Below are positions 8,832 to 16,926 of a stretch of 64,000 bases of DNA, piece after piece. Positions within the stretch are counted from its first letter, which is position 1. Each line of letters opens with the position of its first letter. Below the pieces are notes generated by a model. That model was not told where the DNA came from. It searched no databases and saw nothing but the letters and a program-made list of their open reading frames with translations. Position numbers and translations under genes: made by a program. Location: the NCBI GenBank assembly GCA_903895255.1, contig CAITTG010000101.1, positions 28,991-92,990 of the forward strand. The letters run 5' to 3'. Origin of the DNA: an uncultured Verrucomicrobia subdivision 3 bacterium. GTDB lineage: Bacteria > Verrucomicrobiota > Verrucomicrobiia > Limisphaerales > UBA11358.

Positions 8832-9487
8832 GCACGCGCCACCCCACCGCGCTGAACCACGGCCTGCAAAGCTGCCGGGAATGCGGCTTGCTCTCGCGGC
8901 CCGCGCCCGGCGTCGTCGTGGGGCGCTGCCCGCGCTGTGATGAGGAGCTGGACTTTCGCAAGCCCGACAGCCTGCAACGCACCCTGGCGTATTTGATCGC
9001 GGCGTCCATTTGTTATATTCCCGCCAACCTCCTGCCGGTGCTGACGACCATCACCTCCGGCAGCAGCGAATCGGACACGATCATGCAGGGCGTGGTGCTG
9101 TTGTGGTCGCCCACGGGCTGGCCGCTTTCGATCATCGTGCTGTTTGCGAGCGTGATGATTCCCAGCGCAAAAATCCTGGCGCTGCTGTACCTGGTTTATT
9201 CCGTGAAGACGGGCTCGCTCAAGAACAACCAGCAGCGGGTGAAGTTGTACCGGATGGTGGAAATCATCGGGCGCTGGTCGATGGTGGACGTGTTTGTGGA
9301 CACGTTCACGGTGGCGCTGATCCAATTGCAACCCTTGATGTCCGTGGAGCCGGGGCCCGGCCTGTTATTTTTTGCAGCGGTGGTGGTGCTGACCATGCTG
9401 GCGGTGGAATCGTTTGATCCGCGCCTGATTTGGGATGCCACCAGTTCCCAACCCATTCAACCTGAGAAAGCGAGCCCTTATGCCTGA
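8828..9487 (+). CDS. pqiA: PqiA-like integral membrane protein, second copy
   Basis: This 219-residue protein overlaps the previous gene by the four bases ATGA. It repeats the same plan: a zinc ribbon with CRECGLLSRPAPG and RCPRCDEELDF, then the diagnostic AASICYIPANLLPVL and three more membrane segments, including one beginning WSMVDVFVDTFTVAL. That phrase is typical of the C-terminal half of classical PqiA. The pair therefore corresponds to a split PqiA, with the two halves probably forming a heterodimer. The gene overlaps pqiB by 8 bases. Confidence 0.88.
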   Translation: MSTRHPTALNHGLQSCRECGLLSRPAPGVVVGRCPRCDEELDFRKPDSLQRTLAYLIAASICYIPANLLPVLTTITSGSSESDTIMQGVVLLWSPTGWPLSIIVLFASVMIPSAKILALLYLVYSVKTGSLKNNQQRVKLYRMVEIIGRWSMVDVFVDTFTVALIQLQPLMSVEPGPGLLFFAAVVVLTMLAVESFDPRLIWDATSSQPIQPEKASPYA

Positions 9488-11114
9488 CCACGACCCCTCC
9501 CTCCCGCACGTGCCCGAAGCCAAAACGATTCCACGCAAACGAACGCGCCTCTCGCTCGTGTGGGTCATTCCCATCCTGGCCGCTGTCGCCGGTGCCTGGA
9601 TTGCGGTGACCCGCATCCTGAACCAGGGCCCCGAGATCACCATTGTATTTTCCTCGGCCGACGGCCTGGAAGCGAAGAAAACCAAGGTCAACTTTAACGG
9701 CATGGACGTGGGCCTGCTCACGGACATCAAATATTCGGAGGATCACAAGCATGTCATCGCCACCGCGCAGTTAAGTCCCACGGCCAGGAGCTTTATTGTC
9801 AAGGACACCCTGTTCTGGGTGGTGAAGCCGCGGATGAACGGCCTGAGCATCTCGGGGCTGGGAACGATTCTGTCCGGTAATTACATCGGCATGGAGTTGG
9901 GCCAGTCGCATGAAACGGAACACCATTTCGTCGCGCTCGACCAACCGCCCTTCACCAGTGACGTCCCCGGAAAGTTTTACACCCTGCACACGCCGCAACT
10001 GGGATCGCTGGGTGAGGGCACACCGATTTATTACCGCAAACTCAATGCCGGGCAGGTGGTGTCTTATGAGCTGGACAAGGCCGGCAATGCGCTCAATGTG
10101 CGCATTTTTGTGAAGGAGCCCTATGACCAGTTTGTCACCGCGGACACCCGGTTCTGGAATGCGAGCGGCGTCGATGTTTCGCTGAGTGCCAGCGGGTTGC
10201 AAGTGCAGACCGAATCCGTGCTGTCCATCCTGGCCGGCGGGGTGGCCTTTGAAACACCCACCGCCGACAAACCACGGCCCGTGGCGGCAGAAGGCGCGGA
10301 TTTCACCTTGTTTGAAGACCGCGCTTCAGCCTTCCGGCCGCCCCCGCGTGATCCGCAAACGTACGTCTTGGTTTTCAAGCAATCCGTCCGCGGCCTGACC
10401 GTCGGCGCGCCGGTGCAAATCGGCGGCATTGATGTGGGCGAGGTAATCAAGATCAACCCGCAATTTGACGCCCAGAGCGTCGAGTTTTCGGTGCCGGTGA
10501 CCGTCGTGGTGGATCCCATGCGCTACGGGGTGCGCTTTTTGAATACGCCGGACGGGGCTGACCTGGTCGACATCCGGAAAAAAGTCATGGACATCATGGT
10601 CGGGCGCGGCCTGTGTGCCCAACTGAAAACCGGCAGCCTGGTGAGCGGGTCGCTATATGTGGCGATTGATTTTGTGCCCGGCCAGTCCGCGCCGCCGCTG
10701 GACTGGTCGCATTCGCCGGTGGAACTGCCGACCGTTTCGGGCAAGCTGGAAGCCATTGAGGACAGTGTGGCCGGACTGCTGAAGAATGTGAACCAGACGG
10801 TGACGGATGTGGGCGGCACCCTGACCAATGTGGACCATGTGCTGGTAAGCGCGAACGCGTTGATCGCGCCCGACTCCAAGCTGGTCAACAACCTGAACGA
10901 AACCCTCGCGGGCGCCCGCGGCACCCTGACCAATGCGGACACGCTGATTGGCAACGCCGGCAGCCTGCTGGCCCCCGACTCGGCCCTCATGGCCCAGTTG
11001 GACAATCTGCTCAAGCAGGGCGGGGGCGCGGCGCAAGCGCTGCGCGTGCTCGCCGACTATCTCGAACGTCACCCTGAAGCCCTCATTCGCGGTAAAACCG
11101 GAGAAGCCAAATAA
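9480..11114 (+). CDS. pqiB: PqiB-like protein with three MCE domains
   Basis: The start was set at ATG 9480 (MPDHDPSLPH), inside the last codons of the upstream gene. The 544-residue protein has one membrane helix near residues 22-40 (LVWVIPILAAVAGAWIAV), then three MCE/MlaD domains: about 50-145 (GPEITIVFSSADGLEA), about 160-265 (GKFYTLHTPQLGSLGEG), and about 290-420 (PQTYVLVFKQSVRGLTVG). The C-terminal part is a long helical region with repeated GTLTNVDHVL/GTLTNADTLI phrases that fits a periplasm-spanning tube. Known relatives (E. coli PqiB, YebT) form syringe-like channels for lipids. Three MCE domains and this length are normal for PqiB. Confidence 0.9.
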   Translation: MPDHDPSLPHVPEAKTIPRKRTRLSLVWVIPILAAVAGAWIAVTRILNQGPEITIVFSSADGLEAKKTKVNFNGMDVGLLTDIKYSEDHKHVIATAQLSPTARSFIVKDTLFWVVKPRMNGLSISGLGTILSGNYIGMELGQSHETEHHFVALDQPPFTSDVPGKFYTLHTPQLGSLGEGTPIYYRKLNAGQVVSYELDKAGNALNVRIFVKEPYDQFVTADTRFWNASGVDVSLSASGLQVQTESVLSILAGGVAFETPTADKPRPVAAEGADFTLFEDRASAFRPPPRDPQTYVLVFKQSVRGLTVGAPVQIGGIDVGEVIKINPQFDAQSVEFSVPVTVVVDPMRYGVRFLNTPDGADLVDIRKKVMDIMVGRGLCAQLKTGSLVSGSLYVAIDFVPGQSAPPLDWSHSPVELPTVSGKLEAIEDSVAGLLKNVNQTVTDVGGTLTNVDHVLVSANALIAPDSKLVNNLNETLAGARGTLTNADTLIGNAGSLLAPDSALMAQLDNLLKQGGGAAQALRVLADYLERHPEALIRGKTGEAK

Positions 11115-11698
11115 TGAAAACCACCCTGAAACCTCTCATCGCCCTCGCCAGTCTCGCCCTGCTGGCGGCGGGCTGTGCCTCGTCCTCCTCCAAGTTCTAC
11201 ACCCTCAACGCCACCGCCACGGCGGTCAGCCCGGCGGATGCCCACTATACGGTGGCCGTCGGACCGGTCCTGATTCCCGCCGAGGTGGACCGCCCCCAGT
11301 TCACCGTGCAGGTGGCCCCAAACCGGGTGGCCCTGGACGAGTTCAACCGCTGGGCGGCCCCGCTGAACGACAACATTGCCAGCGTGGTGGCGGCCAACCT
11401 CTCCGCGCTCTTGGGCACACCCCGCGTCACCGCGACGGCGCTGGCCAACTTTAATGCGGATTATCAGGTCAGCCTGAACCTCCAGCGCTTCGAATCCGTC
11501 CCGGGCAAATCAGTGACGGTGGCGGCGATTTGGGTGGTCAAACCGGCCCACGGCCTGGCAGTCTCCGGCCAGACGGTGGCGGAGGAGCCGGTGGCGGACG
11601 CGTCGTACGAAGCCCTGGCCGCCGCGCACAGCCAGGCGCTGGCCAAGGTGAGCGGGGACATTGCCGCCGCCATCCGCACCGCTGCGAGTGGATCGTAA
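11114..11698 (+). CDS. pqiC: PqiC/YmbA-type auxiliary lipoprotein
   Basis: The gene overlaps the pqiB stop by one base (TAATG). The 194-residue protein has a type II signal ending LLAAGC and then SKFYTLNATA, the opening strand found in the ABC-type transport auxiliary lipoprotein family (PF03886, PqiC/YmbA). In E. coli PqiC sits in the outer membrane and docks onto the end of the PqiB tube. Length and composition are normal. It completes a split pqiA-pqiA-pqiB-pqiC unit. Confidence 0.85.
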   Translation: MKTTLKPLIALASLALLAAGCASSSSKFYTLNATATAVSPADAHYTVAVGPVLIPAEVDRPQFTVQVAPNRVALDEFNRWAAPLNDNIASVVAANLSALLGTPRVTATALANFNADYQVSLNLQRFESVPGKSVTVAAIWVVKPAHGLAVSGQTVAEEPVADASYEALAAAHSQALAKVSGDIAAAIRTAASGS

Positions 11699-11710
11699 GT
11701 CAGGGGAATC

Positions 11711-12472
11711 ATGACTTCGACGTACATCGCTCTGTTCAGCACCGCCTGCATTTTTGGCGGCGCGCTGCTGGGATTGCATTTGAAGCGCCGGCTGCCCGGG
11801 CATCATCTGAACCCTGATTCCAAGGACACCGTCAAGCTGGGGAGCGGCCTGCTGGCCACGCTGTCGGCCCTGATCCTCGGCCTGCTGGTGAGTTCAGCGA
11901 AGAACTCCTTCGACACCATGAACGCCGAAATCGTGCAAAGCGCGGCCAAAATTGTATATCTGGACCGGGTCCTGGCCGACTACGGTCCCGAGACCAAGGA
12001 GATCCGCGACCAATTACGCCGGACCATTGCCCTGCGCATCCGGATGATCTGGCCGGCGGATGTCACCAACAACGACGGGGTGGCCGCGTTTGAGAAGGGC
12101 AAAGGGATAGAGGAGCTGCAATTGCAAATGTACCAACTGACCCCGGGGAATGAGTTGCAGCGGGCGATGTTTCAGCAGGCCCAGCAAGTATTTGGCGAAC
12201 TGCGGCTGGCCCGCTGGGTGGTGATTGAACAGACGCAAAATGCCCTGCCCATGACCTTCCTGGTGGTGCTGCTCTTTTGGCTCACCGCCTTGCACATGAG
12301 TTTTGGCCTGTTCGCGCCCACGAATTGGACGGTCATCTTTGTCCTGCTGATCTGTGCCTTGTCCGAGGCGGGAGCGATCTTCCTCATCCTCGAAATGAGT
12401 CATCCGCTGAGCGGGTTGATCAAAGTTTCCAGCGCGCCGATGTTGAAGGCCTTGGAACATTTGGGGCAATAG
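11711..12472 (+). CDS. DUF4239 (bestrophin-like) membrane protein
   Basis: The 253-residue protein has a first helix at residues 5-25, a linker with GSGLLATLSALILGLLVSSAKNSF-type sequence (second helix), a cytoplasmic or periplasmic helical domain (about residues 70-165), and two final helices (LPMTFLVVLLFWLTALHMSF and WTVIFVLLICALSEAGAIFL). This arrangement and the GLLVSSAKNSFD motif match DUF4239, distantly related to bestrophin-like channels. Function is unknown. It begins 12 bases after pqiC and so is probably in the same operon. Its context suggests an envelope or ion-homeostasis role; that is inference. Confidence 0.7.
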   Translation: MTSTYIALFSTACIFGGALLGLHLKRRLPGHHLNPDSKDTVKLGSGLLATLSALILGLLVSSAKNSFDTMNAEIVQSAAKIVYLDRVLADYGPETKEIRDQLRRTIALRIRMIWPADVTNNDGVAAFEKGKGIEELQLQMYQLTPGNELQRAMFQQAQQVFGELRLARWVVIEQTQNALPMTFLVVLLFWLTALHMSFGLFAPTNWTVIFVLLICALSEAGAIFLILEMSHPLSGLIKVSSAPMLKALEHLGQ

Positions 12473-12486
12473 CGCGTGCCCGGTTT

Positions 12487-12978
12487 ATGGATTCGGACCC
12501 ATACGTCATTTCGCTCCGGGAAGTCTGCTGGGGGGGCACCCTGGTGGCCATCACCATGGCCATGCATGGGTGCGGCATGCTGGTCATCATGCGCATCGTC
12601 AACGGACTCAAAGCACACTGGGCGGACCGGCCCACTTTGTTATCGGGGCTGGGCATCCTCATTCTGGCGAGCTGGCTGATCATGGTTTTGCATCTGAGCG
12701 AGGTGGTCGTCTGGGCCGCGTTCTTCCTCTGGAAAGGCGCCTTCCCCAACCACAGCCTGGCTTATTACTTCTCCCTAAACGAATACACCACCCTGGGCAG
12801 CAATTATAACCTGCCCTTGGACTGGCGGCTGCTCGAAGGCATGATCGCCATGGCGGGGTTGCTGACGTTTGCGTGGTCCACGGGCATCCTCTTCACGCTG
12901 GCCCAGGATTTTCAGGACCAGCAAATGCAGTTGCTCAAGCTGCGCCGGGAGCAAGCGGCCAAGCCGGTTAAGCGCTGA
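12487..12978 (+). CDS. Ion-channel-like membrane protein with altered filter
   Basis: The start was set at ATG 12487, 14 bases after the DUF4239 gene. The 163-residue protein has about four membrane helices. The segment HSLAYYFSLNEYTTLGSNYN followed by a long helix matches the place of the pore loop in small two-helix K+ channels, but the filter reads TTLGSNY instead of TVGYGD. Such proteins are often annotated as ion channel family members; whether it conducts K+ is doubtful. It overlaps the convergent methyltransferase gene by 11 bases at its 3' end. Confidence 0.55.
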   Translation: MDSDPYVISLREVCWGGTLVAITMAMHGCGMLVIMRIVNGLKAHWADRPTLLSGLGILILASWLIMVLHLSEVVVWAAFFLWKGAFPNHSLAYYFSLNEYTTLGSNYNLPLDWRLLEGMIAMAGLLTFAWSTGILFTLAQDFQDQQMQLLKLRREQAAKPVKR

Positions 12979-14017
12979 CGCTGCTTGCTGCGCGGCGGCA
13001 GAGAAAGACGCCTTCCTCGCCCGATTGGGTGAGCCATTGTTCCCGAACCTGGAGGCCATGGGCCGCCAGGGCGGCGCGGACGCGGTCCGGGGTGTAGCGA
13101 TAGGAGAAGAACAGGCGGATATCCGATCCGGCCGGAAACTCAAAGTGGTCTTCCTCCAGCGCGACGCGAACCGTGCGGGTGAAATGGAAACGGGCCTCGA
13201 CGCGCTGCAAGCCATGGGCGGGGTCGGTGGCAATGGCAAAGCGTAATTCCCCGTCGCCGCGTTCCACCCCGAGGTCCAGCAGGAACGTGATGAGCCATTC
13301 ATGCGTGGAGGTGTTGTCGTATTGCGGCAGGATTTGCCGGACGCCGGCCGCATAATCCGGACCGGGCGCGAGGTTGGCGCTGAAGAGCAAATAATCTTCC
13401 GGGCGCACGAGCGCGGCCAGTCGCGGCAGGATGATTTCCGGCGGGAAATTCGGGATCATGCCAAAGAAGGTATAGATGCGGGCGGAAGCCGGGTTCAGGC
13501 TGGCCGCGAATACTTCCGGCAAATCCTCCGCAGCCGCGAGATCGAAGACAAAAGGATGACAGTATGCGGGCGGGACGACGGCGAGGGCCGCTTGCCGGGC
13601 CACGAGCACCATCGCGCTGGCCACATCGCATGGGGCGTAGGCGACGGTCCGGCCCCGCGCGGCGAGTTGGGCGAGAAGGCGGGTGTCTTTCTGGCCACCG
13701 CCACAGCCCAGACCGATGACGGTTACCGCAGGGGCGGTCACTTGGGTCGTGGCCGCAACAAAGCTCCGTTCATAAACGGCCAGGCAATCGGCATCATTCC
13801 GGGTGGGGGAATAAATTTGATGCAGGGCCAGCCATTTTTGGGTTTGCTTGACGCTGTCGTAGTGAAACTTGTGATTCACCTGGCGGGACCGGAGGGAATC
13901 CCGCAGATCGGCCCGGACCCGGTCCGGGAACTGGGTGGCGTGGATGGCGACGTGAACGAGGGAGGTCACTTGGTGGGCGGTCAAGCTGGCGGCCAGATGC
14001 GCTTCATCCCTCCGCAT
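12968..14017 (-). CDS. EgtD-like SAM-dependent methyltransferase
   Basis: The start was set at ATG 14017 (MRRDEAHLAASL), giving 349 residues; longer readings only run antiparallel through the nucleotidyltransferase gene. Features resembling the histidine-specific methyltransferase family (Methyltransf_33, EgtD type) are HKFHYDS near residue 50, a SAM-binding VIGLGCGGGQKD, and a C-terminal SYRYTPDRVRAALAAHGL followed by GVFLCRR. EgtD makes hercynine in ergothioneine synthesis, but the substrate here is not shown and no egtB partner is near. The first about 25 residues look like the opening of a HEPN toxin instead (see findings). It overlaps the MNT gene by 14 bases. Confidence 0.65.
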   Translation of the reverse strand: MRRDEAHLAASLTAHQVTSLVHVAIHATQFPDRVRADLRDSLRSRQVNHKFHYDSVKQTQKWLALHQIYSPTRNDADCLAVYERSFVAATTQVTAPAVTVIGLGCGGGQKDTRLLAQLAARGRTVAYAPCDVASAMVLVARQAALAVVPPAYCHPFVFDLAAAEDLPEVFAASLNPASARIYTFFGMIPNFPPEIILPRLAALVRPEDYLLFSANLAPGPDYAAGVRQILPQYDNTSTHEWLITFLLDLGVERGDGELRFAIATDPAHGLQRVEARFHFTRTVRVALEEDHFEFPAGSDIRLFFSYRYTPDRVRAALAAHGLQVREQWLTQSGEEGVFLCRRAASSVSA

Positions 14018-14312
14018 AAATCGGGGTCGCGCTGGTGAGTATGGCCTGCTGGCGGTAAGGGTTTCGGCTGCGTTCAATGGCGCGACGGCTGACCAAATCC
14101 ACGGGCCGGCCAAACAACACGGCGAGTTTTTCCAGCATTTCCGCCCAATCCAGCAAGGTGGGATGCGCCTCCGCCCGCAGTGTGGCCAGCAAGTCAACGT
14201 CACTGTCTGCGCGAAAATCCGCGCCGAGCGCCGAGCCAAATAATTCCAGCCGGGCGATGCCATGTTCCCGGCAGAATTGCCCCAAGCGCTCGTGATTATA
14301 TGCCAGCTTCAC
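14004..14312 (-). CDS. MNT-type minimal nucleotidyltransferase
   Basis: The 102-residue protein shows the polymerase-beta-like nucleotidyltransferase core: RLELFGSALG (GS motif), then ADSDVDLLATL (the DxD metal-binding pair). The short length and the ending QQAILTSATPIYAEG are typical of the MntA antitoxin family, which AMPylates or otherwise inactivates a partner HEPN toxin. No HEPN gene of normal length follows; instead the next reading frame is the methyltransferase. Catalytic residues appear intact. It may be an orphan antitoxin, or the partner was replaced. Confidence 0.8.
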   Translation of the reverse strand: MKLAYNHERLGQFCREHGIARLELFGSALGADFRADSDVDLLATLRAEAHPTLLDWAEMLEKLAVLFGRPVDLVSRRAIERSRNPYRQQAILTSATPIYAEG

Positions 14313-14354
14313 TGTCTTGTCTTAGCAGGTTCGGGTCCAACTGTCAAAGGACCC

Positions 14355-15257
14355 TCATTTGCTGATCTCCAGATGGGGCACGAAAGCGGCCGCGCGCTTT
14401 TGGGCGTCGACGAGTTGATCGTGAGTCAGGCGCGCGGCAACGCTGTCGCGTTCGAGGGCGGCATCTTCGTCGCCCCGGGCGGCGGCCAGGTTCAACCAGT
14501 AATAGGCATCGGGGTCGCTGGGAGCCAGATAAAGCCCCTTGTCGTAGGAGCGGCCAAGGTTGTACTGGGCGTCGGCATTGCCTTGATTGGCGGCGCGACG
14601 GTACCACTTGATGGCTTCGGCATAATCTTGCGACACGCCCTGCCCGTTGTAATAGCAGGCACCAAGGTTGTTTTGGGCCTGGGCGTAGCCTTGGTCGGCG
14701 GCCTTGCGGTACCACTTCACCGCCTCGGCGAAATTTTGCAGCGCGCCGGGGCCGTCATCGTAGCAGAGACCGAGGTTGAATTGCGCAGGGATGTCGCCTT
14801 GATCGGCGGCGAGGCGGAACCACTTGGCGGCTTGCGCGTCATCCTGCGGCACGCCCACGCCATTGCGGTAGCACAGCCCGAGGTGAAATTGCGCGCTGTC
14901 GTCGCCGCGCTGCGCGGCCTGGCGATACCATTTGACGGCGGTTTTTTCATCCAGCTTCACGCCCTGACCGGTTTCGTAAAGCTGGCCCAGGCGGACCTGC
15001 GCTGGCGCATAGGGATGCTCAGCCGCGCGGCGGAGCCACTTCAAGGCCTGGGCATCATCCTCGGGCAGGCCTTGGGCGCCGGTTAAATAGGCTTCGGCCA
15101 GGGCGGTTTGGGCCTGGGGATCGCCGCTTTTGGCCTGGGCCTGAATGGTGGTGATGGGCGGGAGATTCGTGACGACCGGCTGGGCTGGCGCGCGCAGGGC
15201 GAGGGCCAACAGGAGCAAAAGAACACTGATGGCTGACTTGATCGGGCAAGCACGCAT
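14355..15257 (-). CDS. Sel1-like TPR repeat exported protein
   Basis: The 300-residue protein has a signal peptide (residues about 1-25, ending APAQP). It then carries about six Sel1-type repeats of 36 residues, each with the form A.KWYR.AA..G...AQ..LG..Y..G.GV..D (for example AVKWYRQAAQRGDDSAQFHLG and the following similar blocks). The C-terminal repeat is degenerate (DAYYWLNLAAARGDED). Sel1 proteins are scaffolds for protein-protein contacts, here probably in the periplasm. No operon partner is evident; it lies 11 bases downstream of the antitoxin gene on the same strand. Confidence 0.85.
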   Translation of the reverse strand: MRACPIKSAISVLLLLLALALRAPAQPVVTNLPPITTIQAQAKSGDPQAQTALAEAYLTGAQGLPEDDAQALKWLRRAAEHPYAPAQVRLGQLYETGQGVKLDEKTAVKWYRQAAQRGDDSAQFHLGLCYRNGVGVPQDDAQAAKWFRLAADQGDIPAQFNLGLCYDDGPGALQNFAEAVKWYRKAADQGYAQAQNNLGACYYNGQGVSQDYAEAIKWYRRAANQGNADAQYNLGRSYDKGLYLAPSDPDAYYWLNLAAARGDEDAALERDSVAARLTHDQLVDAQKRAAAFVPHLEISK

Positions 15258-15268
15258 GACTTTGTTGG

Positions 15269-15496
15269 CTACAATTTTCCAACGGAGGTTTTGCCCGGGC
15301 GCTGGATGATGGCCGCCAGTGCCCGGAGCGACGAATTCACCGCAACGGCGCTGGGAAAGGCCTTGGCCACGTCCGGTTCGAGCACCACCACATTGGTGCC
15401 GCGCTGGTAACGCCGCGCGTATTTGCCGCGCACGCCGTGCGAAAAGTCGTATTCCTCCGACCCGGCTTGAGCGGTTGACTTAACTGGCTGCTTCAT
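15269..15496 (-). CDS. Antitoxin of a BrnT-type pair
   Basis: The start was chosen at ATG 15496 (MKQPVKSTAQ) because it overlaps the toxin stop by 17 bases, as expected for a coupled toxin-antitoxin pair. The 75-residue product contains YDFSHGVRGKYARRYQRGTN followed by VVVLEPDVAKAFPSAVAVNSSLRAL. That is the small DNA-binding antitoxin type often found after BrnT toxins, not the longer classical BrnA. It should bind and neutralise the toxin and repress the promoter. It looks intact. Confidence 0.75.
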   Translation of the reverse strand: MKQPVKSTAQAGSEEYDFSHGVRGKYARRYQRGTNVVVLEPDVAKAFPSAVAVNSSLRALAAIIQRPGKTSVGKL

Positions 15497-15758
15497 ATTG
15501 TTTTCTTTCCAGCCGGCTGGCCGGCCGTGCGCTAATGATTCGAATATTATCACCCCGTTCGGTGTGAACAACAACCAGCAATTTTTCATCATGGGAAAGC
15601 CCCATGATAATGAATCGGTGCTCCAGCTGCGAGCGCCCCGGATCGGTTATCGTGAGGGATCGAGGATCGCCAAAAACCGTGGTGGCAGCTTCAAAGCTGA
15701 CGCGATGTTTGGTCAAATTTGATGCCGCCTTCCTGGCATCCCATTCGAAATTGAGCAC
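15480..15758 (-). CDS. brnT: BrnT family toxin
   Basis: The 92-residue protein follows the BrnT pattern closely: FEWDARKAASNLTKHRVSFEAA, VFGDPRSLTITDPGR, then HRFIIMGLSHDEKLLVVVHTERGD and IRIISARPASRLERKQYE. BrnT is a RelE-fold ribonuclease that blocks translation under stress. Length and motifs are normal and there is no frameshift. It forms a toxin-first operon with the overlapping antitoxin gene, the usual BrnT order. Confidence 0.9.
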   Translation of the reverse strand: MLNFEWDARKAASNLTKHRVSFEAATTVFGDPRSLTITDPGRSQLEHRFIIMGLSHDEKLLVVVHTERGDNIRIISARPASRLERKQYEAAS

Positions 15759-15844
15759 GGCGAAGATTCAAACGCCATTACGACTGTTCGTCCATCCCAA
15801 ACTGATTTCGACTTGAGCCGGTTGCCGCCTGGCGCCGGTGGCGA

Positions 15845-16273
15845 TTATTTCTGCGGGAAAATCTGGTACAGCAGCAGGTACACCACCACGCCGGTCACGG
15901 AGACGTAAAGCCACAGGGGAAAGGTCCAACGCGCGATTTTTTTGTGAAGCTCAAATTTCTCCAACCGGGCGCGGTTGAGGGTCATGAGGATCAAGGGCAC
16001 GATCACCACCGCCAGGACCGTGTGGGTCAGCAGGATGGTGAGGTAAATGGGACGGAACCACGCGGGTTCAACAAAATGGGTGATGGTTTTGACCGTAATA
16101 TGATACGTGAGATAGCACCCCAGAAAAATGACGGACGTGGTAAACGCCGCGATCATGCAGTTGCGGTGGGCGATTTTATTGCCGGCGCGGATGTTCAGGT
16201 AACCGGCCGTAAGCAGGAGGGCGCTCAGGGCATTGAGGCTGGCGTTGACGGCGGGGAGGTCGTGCAGGGTCAT
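15845..16273 (-). CDS. DUF420 membrane protein, oxidase-associated
   Basis: The 142-residue protein has four membrane helices, with NASLNALSALLLTAGYLNIRAG, the His-rich loop GCYLTYHITVKTITHF, ILLTHTVLAVVIVPLILMTL and KIARWTFPLWLYVSVTGVVVYLLL. These are hallmarks of DUF420 (the CtaM/YozB group), needed for maturation of heme-copper oxidases. It overlaps the SCO gene by four bases at its start, so it is the last gene of the cytochrome oxidase operon. The conserved His residues in loop and helix 2 suggest copper or heme handling, which is inference. Confidence 0.8.
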   Translation of the reverse strand: MTLHDLPAVNASLNALSALLLTAGYLNIRAGNKIAHRNCMIAAFTTSVIFLGCYLTYHITVKTITHFVEPAWFRPIYLTILLTHTVLAVVIVPLILMTLNRARLEKFELHKKIARWTFPLWLYVSVTGVVVYLLLYQIFPQK

Positions 16274-16926
16274 GGTTCGCTCTCGAGTTGGGTCGCGGCG
16301 GCTTGAATGCGGGTCTGGACGGCCGGCCAGTCCACGCCGTCGCCGCCGGTTTCAAAGATGCCACGCAAATGGGCGTGTTTGTCCACCATCACAAAAATGG
16401 TGCTGTGAATGAACAGATCAAACTCGTCTTTCCGCTCGGCGGCGGGCACGGGTTGGGACCCGAGTTTCAAGCTGCCGGCGGCCAGGTTGGCAATTTCCCG
16501 TTTGGTGCCGGAGAGGAACATCCAGCGGTTGGTGTCGGCCTGATAGTGGTCGGCGTATTTGGCGAACACCTCTGGTGTGTCGTAAAGCGGGTCGGTGGTG
16601 AGCGTCACGAACCGCACATTTCTGGCCGCCGGGATAAGGTCCGCCACGGATTTCATCTGGCGGGTCATGCGGGGGCAGGGGCCGGCGCAGCGGGTGAAGA
16701 CGATGTCCGCCACCCAGACGTGGTTGGTCAGGTCGGCCAGGGTGACCGTGGCCCCGGCTTGATTGGTGAGGGTGAAATCGGCGATGGGGTTGAGCACCGG
16801 CAGGGCGACGGCGTGGAGTTTTTTATCCTCCACCAGCGCCAGCAGGTAACACAGCCCCAGCAGGCTGAAGAGCAGACTGCTGCCCAACCAGAAAGAACGC
16901 GGAAATTGGCGGGGGGAATTACTCAA
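16270..16926 (-). CDS. SCO1/SenC copper chaperone for cytochrome oxidase
   Basis: The start is probably the TTG at 16926 (MSNSPRQFPRSFW), which overlaps the coxB stop; longer readings run antiparallel to coxB. The 218-residue protein has one N-terminal membrane helix (WLGSSLLFSLLGLCYLLAL) and a thioredoxin-fold domain with the copper-binding motif CAGPCP (CxxxCP) in VFTRCAGPCPRMTRQM. The conserved His is in FIHSTIFVMVDKHAHLRG. SCO proteins insert copper into the CuA site of subunit II. Its place directly after coxB fits that role. An alternative GTG start is at 16941. Confidence 0.85.
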   Translation of the reverse strand: MSNSPRQFPRSFWLGSSLLFSLLGLCYLLALVEDKKLHAVALPVLNPIADFTLTNQAGATVTLADLTNHVWVADIVFTRCAGPCPRMTRQMKSVADLIPAARNVRFVTLTTDPLYDTPEVFAKYADHYQADTNRWMFLSGTKREIANLAAGSLKLGSQPVPAAERKDEFDLFIHSTIFVMVDKHAHLRGIFETGGDGVDWPAVQTRIQAAATQLESEP

